From NCBI GenBank assembly GCA_048201975.1, contig DBFBGQ010000121.1, positions 1 through 58,926 of the forward strand: a stretch of DNA of 58,926 nt. The letters run 5' to 3'. Shown here one piece after another: positions 35,486 through 44,210 of the stretch. This DNA is from Egerieenecus sp048201975 (lineage in GTDB: Bacteria; Bacillota; Clostridia; Christensenellales; Aristaeellaceae). A program made the position numbers and the translations under genes. The notes beneath the pieces were generated by a model. It saw nothing but the letters and a program-made list of their open reading frames with translations. It was not told where the DNA came from and ran no database searches. How positions within the stretch are numbered: the first letter of the stretch is position 1; each line of letters begins with the position of its first letter.

Positions 35486-36543
35486 ACCACGCGGTAAGCA
35501 TGGGTATCAAAGCATACATCCGCCCTGAACGGAATGCGGAACGCCGCGAAATATTGTTCCTCCAGGGGAATCCATTCCGCTGCATAGCGTTCCAGCATTG
35601 CAGGGCCGTTGCGGGAGAGGATCCGCTGGCGCTGCACCTGGGGCGGCAGCGTCAAATACAACGCCATCCCATAGTCAAAGCCGCCTGCGGGATGCAGGCT
35701 GTAGACGCCCTCCACCACCGTTAGCCTGGCCTTGGGAAGCGAAACTGCCATCTGCAACGTTCCCAGCTTGCAGGAGTAGGGACGGTAACACACAGGGCAA
35801 CCCGCACGTAGGGGAGTCAGCACCTCCGCCGCAAAGCGCTCGATGTCCACATTTCCACCCGGCTGCGCCAAGCGCTCCGGGGTTTTTCGCTGCGCGGGAA
35901 GGAAAAAATCGTCCATATGCGCCACGGCGGCGCCTTCCAGCATGTGAAGGCACTCCGCGAGTTCGCTTTTTCCGGAGCCGCTCCTTCCGTCGATGGCCAG
36001 AACCATGCTGTCCGTGGCCGACAAGCGCGCCTCAACCAACTGGACCAGCGGGAGCCAGCGGGCGTAGCGCTCCAGCACCACCCGATAGGCGGGGCGATAG
36101 GCTTCCCGGTAAGCCTGGGAGTGGCGCACCTGCAAACAGCCCTGCCGTATCCATGCATCCAGACAGGCTTGCCAGCTTTCCGGACTGATGCCAAGATGCG
36201 CTGGCCGCACCCGCTGCAGCTCCTGGCGCAGCGCCTGCATCTCCTTTTCCGCCGGTGCGGAGGCGGAAGCCAGAAATGCGCGCAGAAGCAACTCCGGCGA
36301 AAGATTCGCCGCTTTTGCCGCCGCCAAATGCAACCGGACGTATCCGCCGCCGATGGACTCCCACAGCGGAAGCGCGCCATCCGCAGGCGTTGCAGACCAT
36401 TCCTGGAGCAAATGCTCCTCCGCATCTTCCACCGACGCAACGAGATGTCCGCAGCCGCAATGCCGTTGATACAGAAGCTTGAGCAGATCCTCCGCCTGCC
36501 ATTGGGGATACCGGGTGTATTGCGCCTGTATGATCTCGTCCAA
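35467..36543 (-). CDS. Uridine-kinase-like P-loop protein with an unfamiliar N-terminal domain
   Basis: Residues about 178-358 form a uridine kinase/AAA_18-type P-loop domain: Walker A DGRSGSGKS (185-193), VAHMDDFFLP as the acceptor-side Asp motif, and VVEGVYSLHP as Walker B. The preceding 175 residues (DEIIQAQYTRYPQWQAEDLLKL and onward, with HCGCGHLVA) are a separate helical domain I do not recognise. I chose TTG 36543 because GGGAGG is 7 nt upstream; ATG 36654 would overlap the end of argD and lacks a ribosome site. The phosphoryl acceptor is unknown. It follows argD and may be the last gene of the arginine operon. Confidence 0.75.
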   Translation of the reverse strand: MDEIIQAQYTRYPQWQAEDLLKLLYQRHCGCGHLVASVEDAEEHLLQEWSATPADGALPLWESIGGGYVRLHLAAAKAANLSPELLLRAFLASASAPAEKEMQALRQELQRVRPAHLGISPESWQACLDAWIRQGCLQVRHSQAYREAYRPAYRVVLERYARWLPLVQLVEARLSATDSMVLAIDGRSGSGKSELAECLHMLEGAAVAHMDDFFLPAQRKTPERLAQPGGNVDIERFAAEVLTPLRAGCPVCYRPYSCKLGTLQMAVSLPKARLTVVEGVYSLHPAGGFDYGMALYLTLPPQVQRQRILSRNGPAMLERYAAEWIPLEEQYFAAFRIPFRADVCFDTHAYRVVQPCQV

Positions 36544-36635
36544 GGGTGCGCCTCCCCATTGCATATTCCCATGCGGAACATGGCTGCATAGCATAAGGTC
36601 CCGAAGAATCGGCGCTTCTTCGAGACCCTTGCCGG

Positions 36636-37814
36636 CTACGCCTGCGTAGCGCATGGGGTATATGATAAATTCTGCTTCAGAATGGCAATTCCTTCCCGCA
36701 GCAACTCCCAGGATATATTCAGCGGCGGCAGCAGGCGCACGCGATCCTTGGCTGTAAGCACCAGCAGGCCGTGCTCCAGACAGCTCTGGGCAACCTCAGC
36801 CGCCGGGCGCACCGTTGCGATCCCCAGCATCAACCCCATACCGCTCACGCGCTTCACCATGGGGTGCCCCGCCAACGCCGTTTGGATCTCCTGCGACTTT
36901 GCCTGAACCTCCTGGAACAGCGGATCATTCAGGCGCTCCAGAATGCTGCACGCACCAGCCGCGCAGATGGGATTTCCACCAAAGGTGGAGCCATGATCGC
37001 CCTTGCCCAGCACGGACGCTACCTGCGGGCCCAGCAGCGTTGCGCCCAGCGGGAGTCCGCCCGCCAGACCCTTGGCCGTGGTCACCACATCGGGATGCAG
37101 CCCGAAATGCATGTATGCAAAAAGCTTGCCCGTGCGTCCGTTGCCCGTTTGCACCTCGTCCAGCATCAACAGCAACTGATGCTCCCGGCACAGTTGTTCC
37201 GCCAGCTTCATATACTCGGGAGGCAACGGCTCCACGCCGCCTTCGCCCTGAATGGGTTCCATCAGCACCGCGCATACATCCGGCTGCGCAAGCGCCTGCT
37301 TCAGCTCCTCCTGATCCCCGGGCGTCACATGACGGAATCCCTCCGGGAACGGGCCAAAATGCTGATGAAATACCGCTTGCCCCGTAGCGGCCAGGGTGGC
37401 AATGGTGCGGCCATGGAAACTGTTCTTGAGCGTTACAATCACTTGGCGGCCGCCATGCTTCTCGCCCCATTTTCTGGCGACCTTCAGGGCGCATTCGTTG
37501 GCCTCCGCCCCGGAATTGCTGAAGAATACCTTCTGCATGCCCGTGCGCTGGCAGAGCATCTCTGCCAGGCGCGTCTGCGGCTGCGTATAGTATAGATTAG
37601 ACGTATGTCCCAGGGTATTCGCCTGACGGGTCACCGCCTCCACCCAGATGGGATCGCATGCGCCGAAGGTGCTTACGGCGATGCCGCTGCCCATATCGAT
37701 GTACTGCTTTCCGTTTTCATCGGTGAACAGCGCGCCCTGCCCCTTGACCAGGGTGACAGGGAAGCGCCCATAGGTGGGCGCAATGAACTGACGGTCCAGC
37801 TCCTGGGTGGTCAT
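36636..37814 (-). CDS. argD: Acetylornithine aminotransferase ArgD
   Basis: This PLP-dependent enzyme converts N-acetylglutamate semialdehyde to N-acetylornithine using glutamate. The 392 residues have the class III aminotransferase pattern: VFFSNSGAEANECALKVAR, the catalytic-region ENSFHGRT-like segment LKNSFHGRTIATLAATG, LMLDEVQTGNGRTGKLFA, and the PLP lysine in TTAKGLAGGLPLGA. The start overlaps the argB stop by 4 nt (ATGA), so translation is coupled. It is the fourth gene of argC-J-B-D. Confidence 0.95.
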   Translation of the reverse strand: MTTQELDRQFIAPTYGRFPVTLVKGQGALFTDENGKQYIDMGSGIAVSTFGACDPIWVEAVTRQANTLGHTSNLYYTQPQTRLAEMLCQRTGMQKVFFSNSGAEANECALKVARKWGEKHGGRQVIVTLKNSFHGRTIATLAATGQAVFHQHFGPFPEGFRHVTPGDQEELKQALAQPDVCAVLMEPIQGEGGVEPLPPEYMKLAEQLCREHQLLLMLDEVQTGNGRTGKLFAYMHFGLHPDVVTTAKGLAGGLPLGATLLGPQVASVLGKGDHGSTFGGNPICAAGACSILERLNDPLFQEVQAKSQEIQTALAGHPMVKRVSGMGLMLGIATVRPAAEVAQSCLEHGLLVLTAKDRVRLLPPLNISWELLREGIAILKQNLSYTPCATQA

Positions 37815-38683
37815 GGCGCATCCTCCTTTACAAACATGGTGCCGATGCCTTCATTCGTGAGCGTTTCCACCAAAATGGCGTGGGGGATTCGCCCGTCAAT
37901 GACAAACACTTTTTTCACCCCGGCTTTGATAGCTTCCATGCAACATTCCACCTTGGGAATCATGCCGCCGGTAATCACGCCTTCCTCCACCAGCTGCCGG
38001 GCCTGCGCAAGATTGACCTTCCGGATCAGCGTGGCAGGATTCTCGGGATCGCGCAGAATTCCTGGAATATCCGTCATGGAAATCAGGCTTTCCGCATGCA
38101 AGCTGGCGGCCACCGCAGCCGCGGCCGTATCCGCGTTGATATTGTACACATGCCCGGATGTATCGCAGCCGATGCTGGATACCACGGGAATGTAACCCTT
38201 CTCCAGCAGATCCAGCAGCGGCTGAGGGCGCACCTCCCGGATGCGGCCCACATAGCCCAACCGCGCATCCAGCATTTCCGCCTGGATCAGCCCGCCGTCC
38301 ATGCCGCAGATGCCCATGGCGCGTCCGCCCAGGTTATCCAGCTGCGCCACCAGCCCTTTGTTGATTTTCCCGGCCAGGACCATCTGCACAATTTCCGACG
38401 TTTCTTCATCCGTCACGCGCAGGCCGTCCACAAACACCGATTCCTTGCCCACGCGCTTGAGCATTTGGGAAATTTCCGGTCCGCCGCCGTGAACCAGCAC
38501 CACCTTTACCCCGATGAGGCTCAGCAGCACCATATCCCGCATGACGGCATGTTTGAGCTCCTGGTTGATCATGGCGTTTCCGCCGTATTTTACAACGACG
38601 ATTTTTTGATTGTACTGCTGGATGTAGGGGAGCGCCTCCACCAGCACCTCGGCCCGCTGGCCGTTGGTCATGCCCGTTGTCAT
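37811..38683 (-). CDS. argB: Acetylglutamate kinase ArgB
   Basis: The enzyme phosphorylates N-acetylglutamate, the second step of ornithine synthesis. The 290 residues include VVVKYGGNAM, VVLVHGGGPEIS, the CGMDGG turn, NINADTAAAAVAASLHAESLI and GGMIPK. I see no N-terminal extension of the arginine-inhibited type beyond a short helix, though AGK with arginine feedback cannot be excluded by eye. I chose ATG 38683, with AGGAGG 7 nt upstream. It starts 14 bp after argJ. Confidence 0.96.
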   Translation of the reverse strand: MTTGMTNGQRAEVLVEALPYIQQYNQKIVVVKYGGNAMINQELKHAVMRDMVLLSLIGVKVVLVHGGGPEISQMLKRVGKESVFVDGLRVTDEETSEIVQMVLAGKINKGLVAQLDNLGGRAMGICGMDGGLIQAEMLDARLGYVGRIREVRPQPLLDLLEKGYIPVVSSIGCDTSGHVYNINADTAAAAVAASLHAESLISMTDIPGILRDPENPATLIRKVNLAQARQLVEEGVITGGMIPKVECCMEAIKAGVKKVFVIDGRIPHAILVETLTNEGIGTMFVKEDAP

Positions 38684-38697
38684 GGCGCATCCTCCTC

Positions 38698-39912
38698 TCA
38701 AGTGCGGTAATCGCCGTTGATCTTTACGTAATCGTAGGTGAGATCGCACCCCCAGGCCGTCGCTTCTCCCGCGCCGTCATGCAGATCGATCAGGATATCC
38801 ACCTCGTCCTCCAGCAAAATTTCCTTGGCTTTTTCTTCAGAAAACTCCACCCCGGCGCCCTGCTTGCACACGTCGATGCCTCCCTTGGCGGAGGCAAACG
38901 TCACGTCCACCCGGGCAACATCAATCTCCGCGCCGCTATAGCCCAGGGCGCACAGCACGCGCCCCCAGTTGGCGTCCGCGCCAAATATGGCCGCCTTGAG
39001 CAAGTTGGAACGGGTCACGGCCTTGGCGGCCGTCTTGGCGTCCGCCTGCGTCTTTGCGCCCGTCACCTTGCAGGTGATCAGCCGGGTAGCGCCCTCACCA
39101 TCCTTGGCAATGGCCCTGCAAAGCGTCTGGGTAACGGTGGCCAACGCCTGGCAAAAGGCGGTAAAATCCTGACCCTCCGCTGTAATTTCCGCATTGCCCG
39201 CCATGCCGTTGGCCAGTATGGCGACCATATCGTTGGTGGAAGTGTCCCCATCCACGCTGACCATGTTGAAGGAGTCCTGCACGTCGCGGCTTAGCGCCTT
39301 TTGCAACATGTACGCGGAAATATTCGCGTCCGTGGTCAGGAAAACCAGCATGGTCGCCATGTTGGGCGCAATCATTCCCGACCCCTTGGCAATGCCGCCC
39401 AGCCGGCAGGTTTTTCCCCCAAGCGTAAACTGCACGGCGATTTCCTTGCGCGTGGTGTCTGTGGTCATAATGCCCTCGGCGGCCTGGGCGCTGCCGTTTT
39501 CGTTCAGCGAAGCCGCCAGGGGAGCCATCCCGGCTGCAATGGGTTCCAGGGGCAAGGGCTGACCGATGACGCCGGTGGATGCAATGATAATGTCGCTTGC
39601 TTTCACGCCTGTGGCCTCCGCCGCCATATGGCACATGGCATTGGCTATCTCCACACCGTCCGCGTTGCAGGTATTGGCATTCCCGCTGTTGCAAACGATG
39701 ACCTGCGCGCAGCCATCGCTGAGGTGATCCTTGGTAACCAGTAGGGGAGCGCCCTTGACCAGGTTGGTTGTATAGACTGCCGCCGCACGGGCGGGAACTT
39801 TACTGAGGATCATGCTCAGATCGCGCTTTGATTTGTTCTTCCGAATGCCGCAGTGAATACCGCCGGCTTGAAATCCCTGCGCCGCACATACGCCGCCTTC
39901 AATCATTTCCAT
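38698..39912 (-). CDS. argJ: Glutamate N-acetyltransferase / ornithine acetyltransferase ArgJ
   Basis: ArgJ moves the acetyl group from N-acetylornithine back to glutamate, making the pathway cyclic. The 404-residue proenzyme cleaves itself at a conserved Thr, here in IAPNMATMLVFLTTDA. Other family blocks are ASTGVIG, VDGDTSTNDM and GADANWGR. The presence of ArgJ explains the absence of argA and argE here. I chose ATG 39912, with AAGGAGG 9 nt upstream. Confidence 0.95.
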   Translation of the reverse strand: MEMIEGGVCAAQGFQAGGIHCGIRKNKSKRDLSMILSKVPARAAAVYTTNLVKGAPLLVTKDHLSDGCAQVIVCNSGNANTCNADGVEIANAMCHMAAEATGVKASDIIIASTGVIGQPLPLEPIAAGMAPLAASLNENGSAQAAEGIMTTDTTRKEIAVQFTLGGKTCRLGGIAKGSGMIAPNMATMLVFLTTDANISAYMLQKALSRDVQDSFNMVSVDGDTSTNDMVAILANGMAGNAEITAEGQDFTAFCQALATVTQTLCRAIAKDGEGATRLITCKVTGAKTQADAKTAAKAVTRSNLLKAAIFGADANWGRVLCALGYSGAEIDVARVDVTFASAKGGIDVCKQGAGVEFSEEKAKEILLEDEVDILIDLHDGAGEATAWGCDLTYDYVKINGDYRT

Positions 39913-39926
39913 GGGGAAATACCTCC

Positions 39927-40874
39927 TTACTTTTCTAAAGCGAGCCCTGTCGTTTCCGGAAGTCCAAGCATCAGGTTGAGGCACTGGATCGCCGCGCCCG
40001 AAGCGCCTTTACCCAAGTTATCAAACCAGGCTGCCAGCTGCATCCGCTCGTCGTTTCCCAGCACCATCAGCTCCATGCCATCCTTGCCGGATAGCGCCTG
40101 CGCCGGCAGAAACCCCTGCCAGGCGTCCACATCTTCCTCCGTCAGCACACGTACCACCGGCGAAGCGGCATAGTGCGCTGCCAGGCACTGCCGCAAAGAT
40201 TCCTTGGGGTGGGGGGCATGCACCATGGCGCCATGCACGGGTACCATGACCAGCATGCCGCTGTAATAAGGCGCGACGATGGGGGAGAAGACAGGCGGCG
40301 TGGCCAGCCCGGGAATCAGCTGCATCTCTCGCAGATGCTTGTGCTGCTGGGTGAGACCATACAGCCTGGGACTGGCCAATTCCTCCTCAGGCGGCTCGGC
40401 CTGATATTGCGCAATCATCCGCTTGCCGCCCCCGCTATATCCTGTCAGGCTGTAGCAGGCGAGCGGAGCATCCGGAGCCAGCAAGCCGGCGGCAATCAGC
40501 GGAGTCACCAGCGCCACAAATCCACTGGCATGGCACCCTGGCACCGCCACGAAGCGTCCGGACACGATACCGGCCCGGCGCGCCGGAGAAAGCTCCGGAA
40601 AGCCATAGACCCAGCCAGGTTCCGTACGGTGGGCGGTAGACGTATCCAGGATGCGGGTCGTTTCGTTATGGAGCAGCGAAACGGATTCCCGCGCCGCGCT
40701 GTCCGGCAGGCATAGCAGCGCTATGTCGCTGGCATTGATGGCTTCCTCCCGGGCATGGATGTCCTTGCGCAGCTCCTCCGGCAGCTGCAGAATCTCCAGA
40801 TCCTGCCGACCCTGCAGGCGCTGGAAGATCCGCAGGCCCGTGGTTCCCTCCCTGCCGTCGATGAATAGCTTCAT
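39927..40874 (-). CDS. argC: N-acetyl-gamma-glutamyl-phosphate reductase ArgC (short, type 2)
   Basis: The enzyme reduces acetylglutamyl phosphate with NADPH. The 315-residue protein is the short, less common form. It starts MKLFIDGREGTTGLRIFQRL in place of the usual GATGYTG-type loop. The active-site Cys is in VAVPGCHASGFVALV. GGAGG is 9 nt before the ATG. It is the promoter-proximal gene of the arginine operon and lies just downstream of the ARG-box-like dyads. Confidence 0.93.
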   Translation of the reverse strand: MKLFIDGREGTTGLRIFQRLQGRQDLEILQLPEELRKDIHAREEAINASDIALLCLPDSAARESVSLLHNETTRILDTSTAHRTEPGWVYGFPELSPARRAGIVSGRFVAVPGCHASGFVALVTPLIAAGLLAPDAPLACYSLTGYSGGGKRMIAQYQAEPPEEELASPRLYGLTQQHKHLREMQLIPGLATPPVFSPIVAPYYSGMLVMVPVHGAMVHAPHPKESLRQCLAAHYAASPVVRVLTEEDVDAWQGFLPAQALSGKDGMELMVLGNDERMQLAAWFDNLGKGASGAAIQCLNLMLGLPETTGLALEK

Positions 40875-40900
40875 GAATATCGGCCTCCATGTTCTTCCGA

Positions 40901-40934
40901 ATTATACATCATCATGTATAATAATACAATGCAT
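40901..40934. promoter_or_regulatory. ARG-box-like operators of the arginine operon
   Basis: ATTATACAT (40901-40909) and ATGTATAAT (40914-40922) form a perfect 9-bp dyad around CATC. A second imperfect dyad (ATAATACAA...) continues to about 40940 over the -10 element. The AT-rich tandem layout between promoter and argC is that of ArgR/AhrC operators. No argR gene is in the window. Confidence 0.6.
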
Positions 40935-40962
40935 ATTATACACGTTACGGGAGGCGCGTCAA
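40935..40962 (-). promoter_or_regulatory. Promoter of argC-J-B-D
   Basis: On the minus strand, TTGACG (40957-40962), a 16-bp spacer and TATAAT (40935-40940). The operator dyads overlap the -10 and the start region, suited to repression by arginine. Confidence 0.75.
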
Positions 40963-41000
40963 GTGTTCCGGCAAAAAAAATTCCTTTTTTACCGCACCGG

Positions 41001-41039
41001 CAAAAGGAAGGGAGCCGTCATCCGAAGATGGCGGCCCCC
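41001..41039 (-). terminator. Terminator of the peptidoglycan-binding protein gene
   Basis: On the minus strand a 13-bp stem with mismatches (41027-41039 with 41010-41022) has a TTCG tetraloop and is followed by TTCCTTTTG. Confidence 0.6.
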
Positions 41040-41062
41040 ATGGCAATGGAACGCTAGTATTT

Positions 41063-42532
41063 TCAGGGCAAAAGATCCGTTATGGTGCCAGGCACCGGCG
41101 TGGGCACGTAAGGCGGCATGGTCACCGGCGGCATCGTAAGCGGCGGCATGGTCACCGGGATCATAGTCGGCGTGGCCGTAGGTCCAACCGGCACAGGGTA
41201 AACGGGACCAGCGCTTCCGTACAAGAGAATGAGCGTCGTCTTGTCCGCTTCGCCGGTCACCGGAATGCCGTTGGCAAACTGAAACCGCTCCACGGCAGCC
41301 TGGGTATTGGCGCCGTAGACGCCGTCAATTTCTCCAGGCGCATAGCCGTAGTTGTACAGATAAGATTGCAGAATCTCCACGCGAACGCCGGAATCATTCT
41401 TTTTCAGCCCGCGGAAGGCGTCGTAGGTGGGCGCGCTCTTACTGTTCAGCTTTTCCTGCGTGGAAGAATTCGCATACTTCCGCTCGGTATAGCCCACATC
41501 GCCCTGGAACAAGTTGAGCGCGTACAGCGTGTTATCGCCAAACACGCCGTCCACGGAGCCCACAGGATACCCCAGATCCGCCAAGCGCTGCTGCATCTTC
41601 TTCACCTTGGTGCCGCTGCTGCCATAACGGATATTGTTGGAGCTGGAAGAGCTGCTGCTACTGGAGCTGGAAGTCGGCTTCGGCGTAGCGGTCCGCTTGG
41701 GCGTGGAAGTGGGTTTCGGCGTCGGCGTAGCCGTTGCAGCGGCGCTGGCGTTTGGCGTAGCCGTTGCGGTCAGGGTCGTGCTTTCCTGGGCCATATCAAT
41801 GGTCCCGGCCACATGGTAAACGCCATCCTGATCCTGGGTATAATAATACAGCTTCGTCCCCACCAGCAATGCCGTCACCACATCCGTGGACGGGGCCGCC
41901 TCATAGGCATAGGAATTGTTGGTCAGGTTGACCACGATCAAGGAATGGTCCGCCGCCACAATCACCACGCCATTTTCCGTGACCGTCATGGACAGCGCGC
42001 CGGCAGAGCCCGGACCGATTTGCGTCGCAGCAACCAGCGCGTCGCCGCCGATATTCTCCAACGGCATGGATTTCAGGGATGCGCCGTTGTTGTCCAGGAA
42101 ATAAAGATTGGTGGTGTTGGCCCCCGCCAGCGTTACGCCTGTAGCCACAACCACAGGCAAGCCATCCGTCCCGGACACGGACAGCGTGCCGTTTTCCAGG
42201 GTGTAGGGCTTCTTCGCCGTCACGGAGTCGATGGCCTCCTGGGTGGGGGCAGACGACACCACGCTGGTGGTGGACGCCGCCAGGTCGATGTCGTAGAGCC
42301 GCCCGTCCATGGTCAAGCAATACAGGTGCGTATCCGTCATGGACAGGAGCTCCTTGGTGGCGGTCTGCAGCACCTTGGTAACCCCGGTGGGATCCTCCAG
42401 ATAGGTGTAGTCGCTCTCGCCAATATAGGCGACGTAGCTGCCGTTGGTGATATAGCGCTCTGCGCTTGCGCCAAGGGCGATAGCCAGGAGTCCAAGGATT
42501 AACAAGGGGATGATCAGAGCCTTCCGTTTCAT
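41063..42532 (-). CDS. Secreted protein with two peptidoglycan-binding domains
   Basis: The 489-residue exported protein has a signal sequence (LIIPLLILGLLAIALGASA), then an N-terminal beta-rich region (about 25-255) with propeller-like short repeats such as THLYCLTMDGRLYDIDL. A Thr/Pro linker (TPTPKPTSTPKR) and a run of eleven Ser follow. Next come two PG_binding_1 domains (about 300-355, MQQRLADLGYPVGSVDGVFGDNT; about 370-430, LQSYLYNYGYAPGEIDGVYGANT). The tail repeats TMPP three times (VTMPPLTMPPVTMPP). It probably anchors to the cell wall. A GGAGGAG site precedes the ATG. Confidence 0.85.
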   Translation of the reverse strand: MKRKALIIPLLILGLLAIALGASAERYITNGSYVAYIGESDYTYLEDPTGVTKVLQTATKELLSMTDTHLYCLTMDGRLYDIDLAASTTSVVSSAPTQEAIDSVTAKKPYTLENGTLSVSGTDGLPVVVATGVTLAGANTTNLYFLDNNGASLKSMPLENIGGDALVAATQIGPGSAGALSMTVTENGVVIVAADHSLIVVNLTNNSYAYEAAPSTDVVTALLVGTKLYYYTQDQDGVYHVAGTIDMAQESTTLTATATPNASAAATATPTPKPTSTPKRTATPKPTSSSSSSSSSSSNNIRYGSSGTKVKKMQQRLADLGYPVGSVDGVFGDNTLYALNLFQGDVGYTERKYANSSTQEKLNSKSAPTYDAFRGLKKNDSGVRVEILQSYLYNYGYAPGEIDGVYGANTQAAVERFQFANGIPVTGEADKTTLILLYGSAGPVYPVPVGPTATPTMIPVTMPPLTMPPVTMPPYVPTPVPGTITDLLP

Positions 42533-42591
42533 AACGTTATCTCCTCCTTTTTCCTTTGCTGGTAGGCGCTGGATCGTTCAAGGACAAAATT

Positions 42592-42613
42592 ATGAAAAAA
42601 CAGTGTTTTTCAT
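42592..42613. promoter_or_regulatory. 8-bp dyad upstream of the peptidoglycan-binding protein gene
   Basis: ATGAAAAA (42592-42599) and TTTTTCAT (42606-42613), 60 bp before the start codon. It may be an operator. The A/T-rich arms could also be chance. Confidence 0.35.
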
Positions 42614-42789
42614 GTCCGACGCCGCGTCAGAAGTCGTTGCGCACCGGCTGAAACTCCGCGGCCGGAGGAAAAGTTCATCCGTCCCATGATTTCCAGTTTC
42701 ATTGATGCAACGTGGCAAAGACGGCATTTCATGCTTCCGATGACGATTTTTTACTATTTTTATTTTCCCTGCCAGGTACTCCTGCCCGG

Positions 42790-43452
42790 TCACAGCACGT
42801 ACAGATAAATGGCGAAGAAGTGCAGCACCGTCCCCGCCAGGCAAAAAAAGTGAAAAATCGAATGAAAATACTTGACCTTGGCGCCAATGCCATACAGAAT
42901 CGCGCCCACCGTATAGGCTACGCCGCCCCAGATCAGCAGCGCGACGCCCTCAGGCGACAGCGCATCAGCCAACGGCTGAAACGCAGCAATGATCGCCCAG
43001 CCCATGATCAGATAGCAAGCCACGGAGATCTTGGAAAATTTCTTGAGGCTGATGGCGTTCAGCGTAATGCCCAGCACGGCCATGCCCCATACCACGCCGA
43101 AGAGCCACCAGCCGATGGTACCTCGCAGGGTGACCAGTGTGAAGGGCGTATACGTGCCGGCAATCAGCAGAAAAATCGTACAATGATCAATCACGCGAAA
43201 AACGCGCTTGGCCATATTAACCTTTAGCGCATGGTAGAGGCAGCTCATCAAATACAGAAGCAGCACCGTAACCCCGAATATGGCGCTGGAAACGACTCGC
43301 CACGGATCGCCAGTGTTCGCTGCCTTAACCACGCATAATACCGTGCCCACAATTCCGAACAGCGCACCCACGCCATGGGAGATGGAGTTCAACAGCTCTT
43401 CGGAAAGCGAATACTTCGGTATGGATATGCGATGGGGTTTTTGTTCCGTCAT
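42790..43452 (-). CDS. trhA: TrhA/hemolysin III family membrane protein (PAQR)
   Basis: The 220-residue protein has about seven hydrophobic helices. It carries the PAQR/hemolysin III signature: NSISHGVGALFG, the metal-site set SCLYHAL and RVIDHCTIFLLIAGTYTPF, and the C-terminal HSIFHFFCLAGTVLHFFAIY. Bacillus TrhA is linked to membrane energetics; haemolysis is not implied. It starts 12 bp after lexA on the same strand and is probably co-transcribed with it, which would place it under SOS control. Confidence 0.92.
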   Translation of the reverse strand: MTEQKPHRISIPKYSLSEELLNSISHGVGALFGIVGTVLCVVKAANTGDPWRVVSSAIFGVTVLLLYLMSCLYHALKVNMAKRVFRVIDHCTIFLLIAGTYTPFTLVTLRGTIGWWLFGVVWGMAVLGITLNAISLKKFSKISVACYLIMGWAIIAAFQPLADALSPEGVALLIWGGVAYTVGAILYGIGAKVKYFHSIFHFFCLAGTVLHFFAIYLYVL

Positions 43453-43464
43453 GCCTACACCTCG

Positions 43465-44076
43465 TTACGATAAAATACGATAAAGAGAAACCACCTTTCC
43501 AAGTATGGTCACCTGATCCGTATAGATGGGGGCCATGGTGGGGTTTTCCGGCTGCAGTCTGAAATGCCCATGCTCCTTGTAGAAGCGCTTCACCGTGGCG
43601 CTGTCCTCGATCATGGCCACCACGATATCGCCATTATTGGCCTCCTGCTGCTTACGGACGACCACGTAGTCGCCATCCATGATACCAGCCTGGATCATGC
43701 TCTCGCCCCTGACCAGCAGGATAAAATGTTCGCCGTCACCCAGCATGGTATCGGGAATGGGGATATATTCCTCCACATTCTCCTCCGCCAGGATAGGCTG
43801 ACCTGCCGTCACACGGCCCACTACCGGAATGGCCGTGGTGGCGTTGCGCACAAAGTTGGGATCGCCAATGACTTCCATAGCCCGAGGCTTCATGGCGTCC
43901 CGGTGCAGAAGCCCCTTTTTCTCCAGGCGCGTAAGGTGTCCGTGGACCGTGGAGGTGGATTTCAGCCCCACGGCATTGGCAATCTCACGCACGGAGGGCG
44001 GATAGCCCTTGGTCTGAATCTCGGACTTAATATATTCCAGAATGCGCTGCTGATTGTCTCCGCGCGGCCGTTGCAT
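43465..44076 (-). CDS. lexA: LexA repressor of the SOS response
   Basis: LexA represses DNA-damage genes until RecA triggers its self-cleavage. The 203-residue protein has the winged helix (about 1-65: GYPPSVREIANAVGLKSTSTVHGHL), cleavage site A91-G92 in VTAGQPI, and the catalytic pair S126 in RGESMIQAGI and K163 in ATVKRFYKE. I chose ATG 44076. An SOS box lies over its promoter, so it autoregulates. It is divergent from the Cys-rich gene. Confidence 0.97.
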   Translation of the reverse strand: MQRPRGDNQQRILEYIKSEIQTKGYPPSVREIANAVGLKSTSTVHGHLTRLEKKGLLHRDAMKPRAMEVIGDPNFVRNATTAIPVVGRVTAGQPILAEENVEEYIPIPDTMLGDGEHFILLVRGESMIQAGIMDGDYVVVRKQQEANNGDIVVAMIEDSATVKRFYKEHGHFRLQPENPTMAPIYTDQVTILGKVVSLYRILS

Positions 44077-44106
44077 GGTATCCCCACCCTCTGTATGCTT
44101 TTTCCT

Positions 44107-44147
44107 AGTATAGCATAGTGCTTGCAAAAAAGTCAAACAGTTGTTCG
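44107..44147 (-). promoter_or_regulatory. lexA promoter with overlapping SOS box
   Basis: On the minus strand, TTGACT (44131-44136), an 18-bp spacer and TATACT (44107-44112). The SOS box CGAACAACTGTTTG (44134-44147) overlaps the -35 and matches the Gram-positive CGAAC-N4-GTTYG pattern. Confidence 0.85.
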
Positions 44148-44153
44148 GAGCAA

Positions 44154-44182
44154 TTGCGCGCCGGAACATCCTGTGCTATAAT
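44154..44182 (+). promoter_or_regulatory. Promoter of the Cys-rich protein gene
   Basis: TTGCGC (44154-44159), a 17-bp spacer and TATAAT (44177-44182). The -35 begins 7 bp from the SOS box, so LexA could affect this promoter too. Confidence 0.65.
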
Positions 44183-44210
44183 AGCGCCATACACGGGGGA
44201 GGCGGTAACG

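Noticed and set aside
41366..42502. Plus-strand open frame of about 378 codons
   Set aside because: It is antisense to the peptidoglycan-binding protein gene, which has a signal peptide and recognisable domains.
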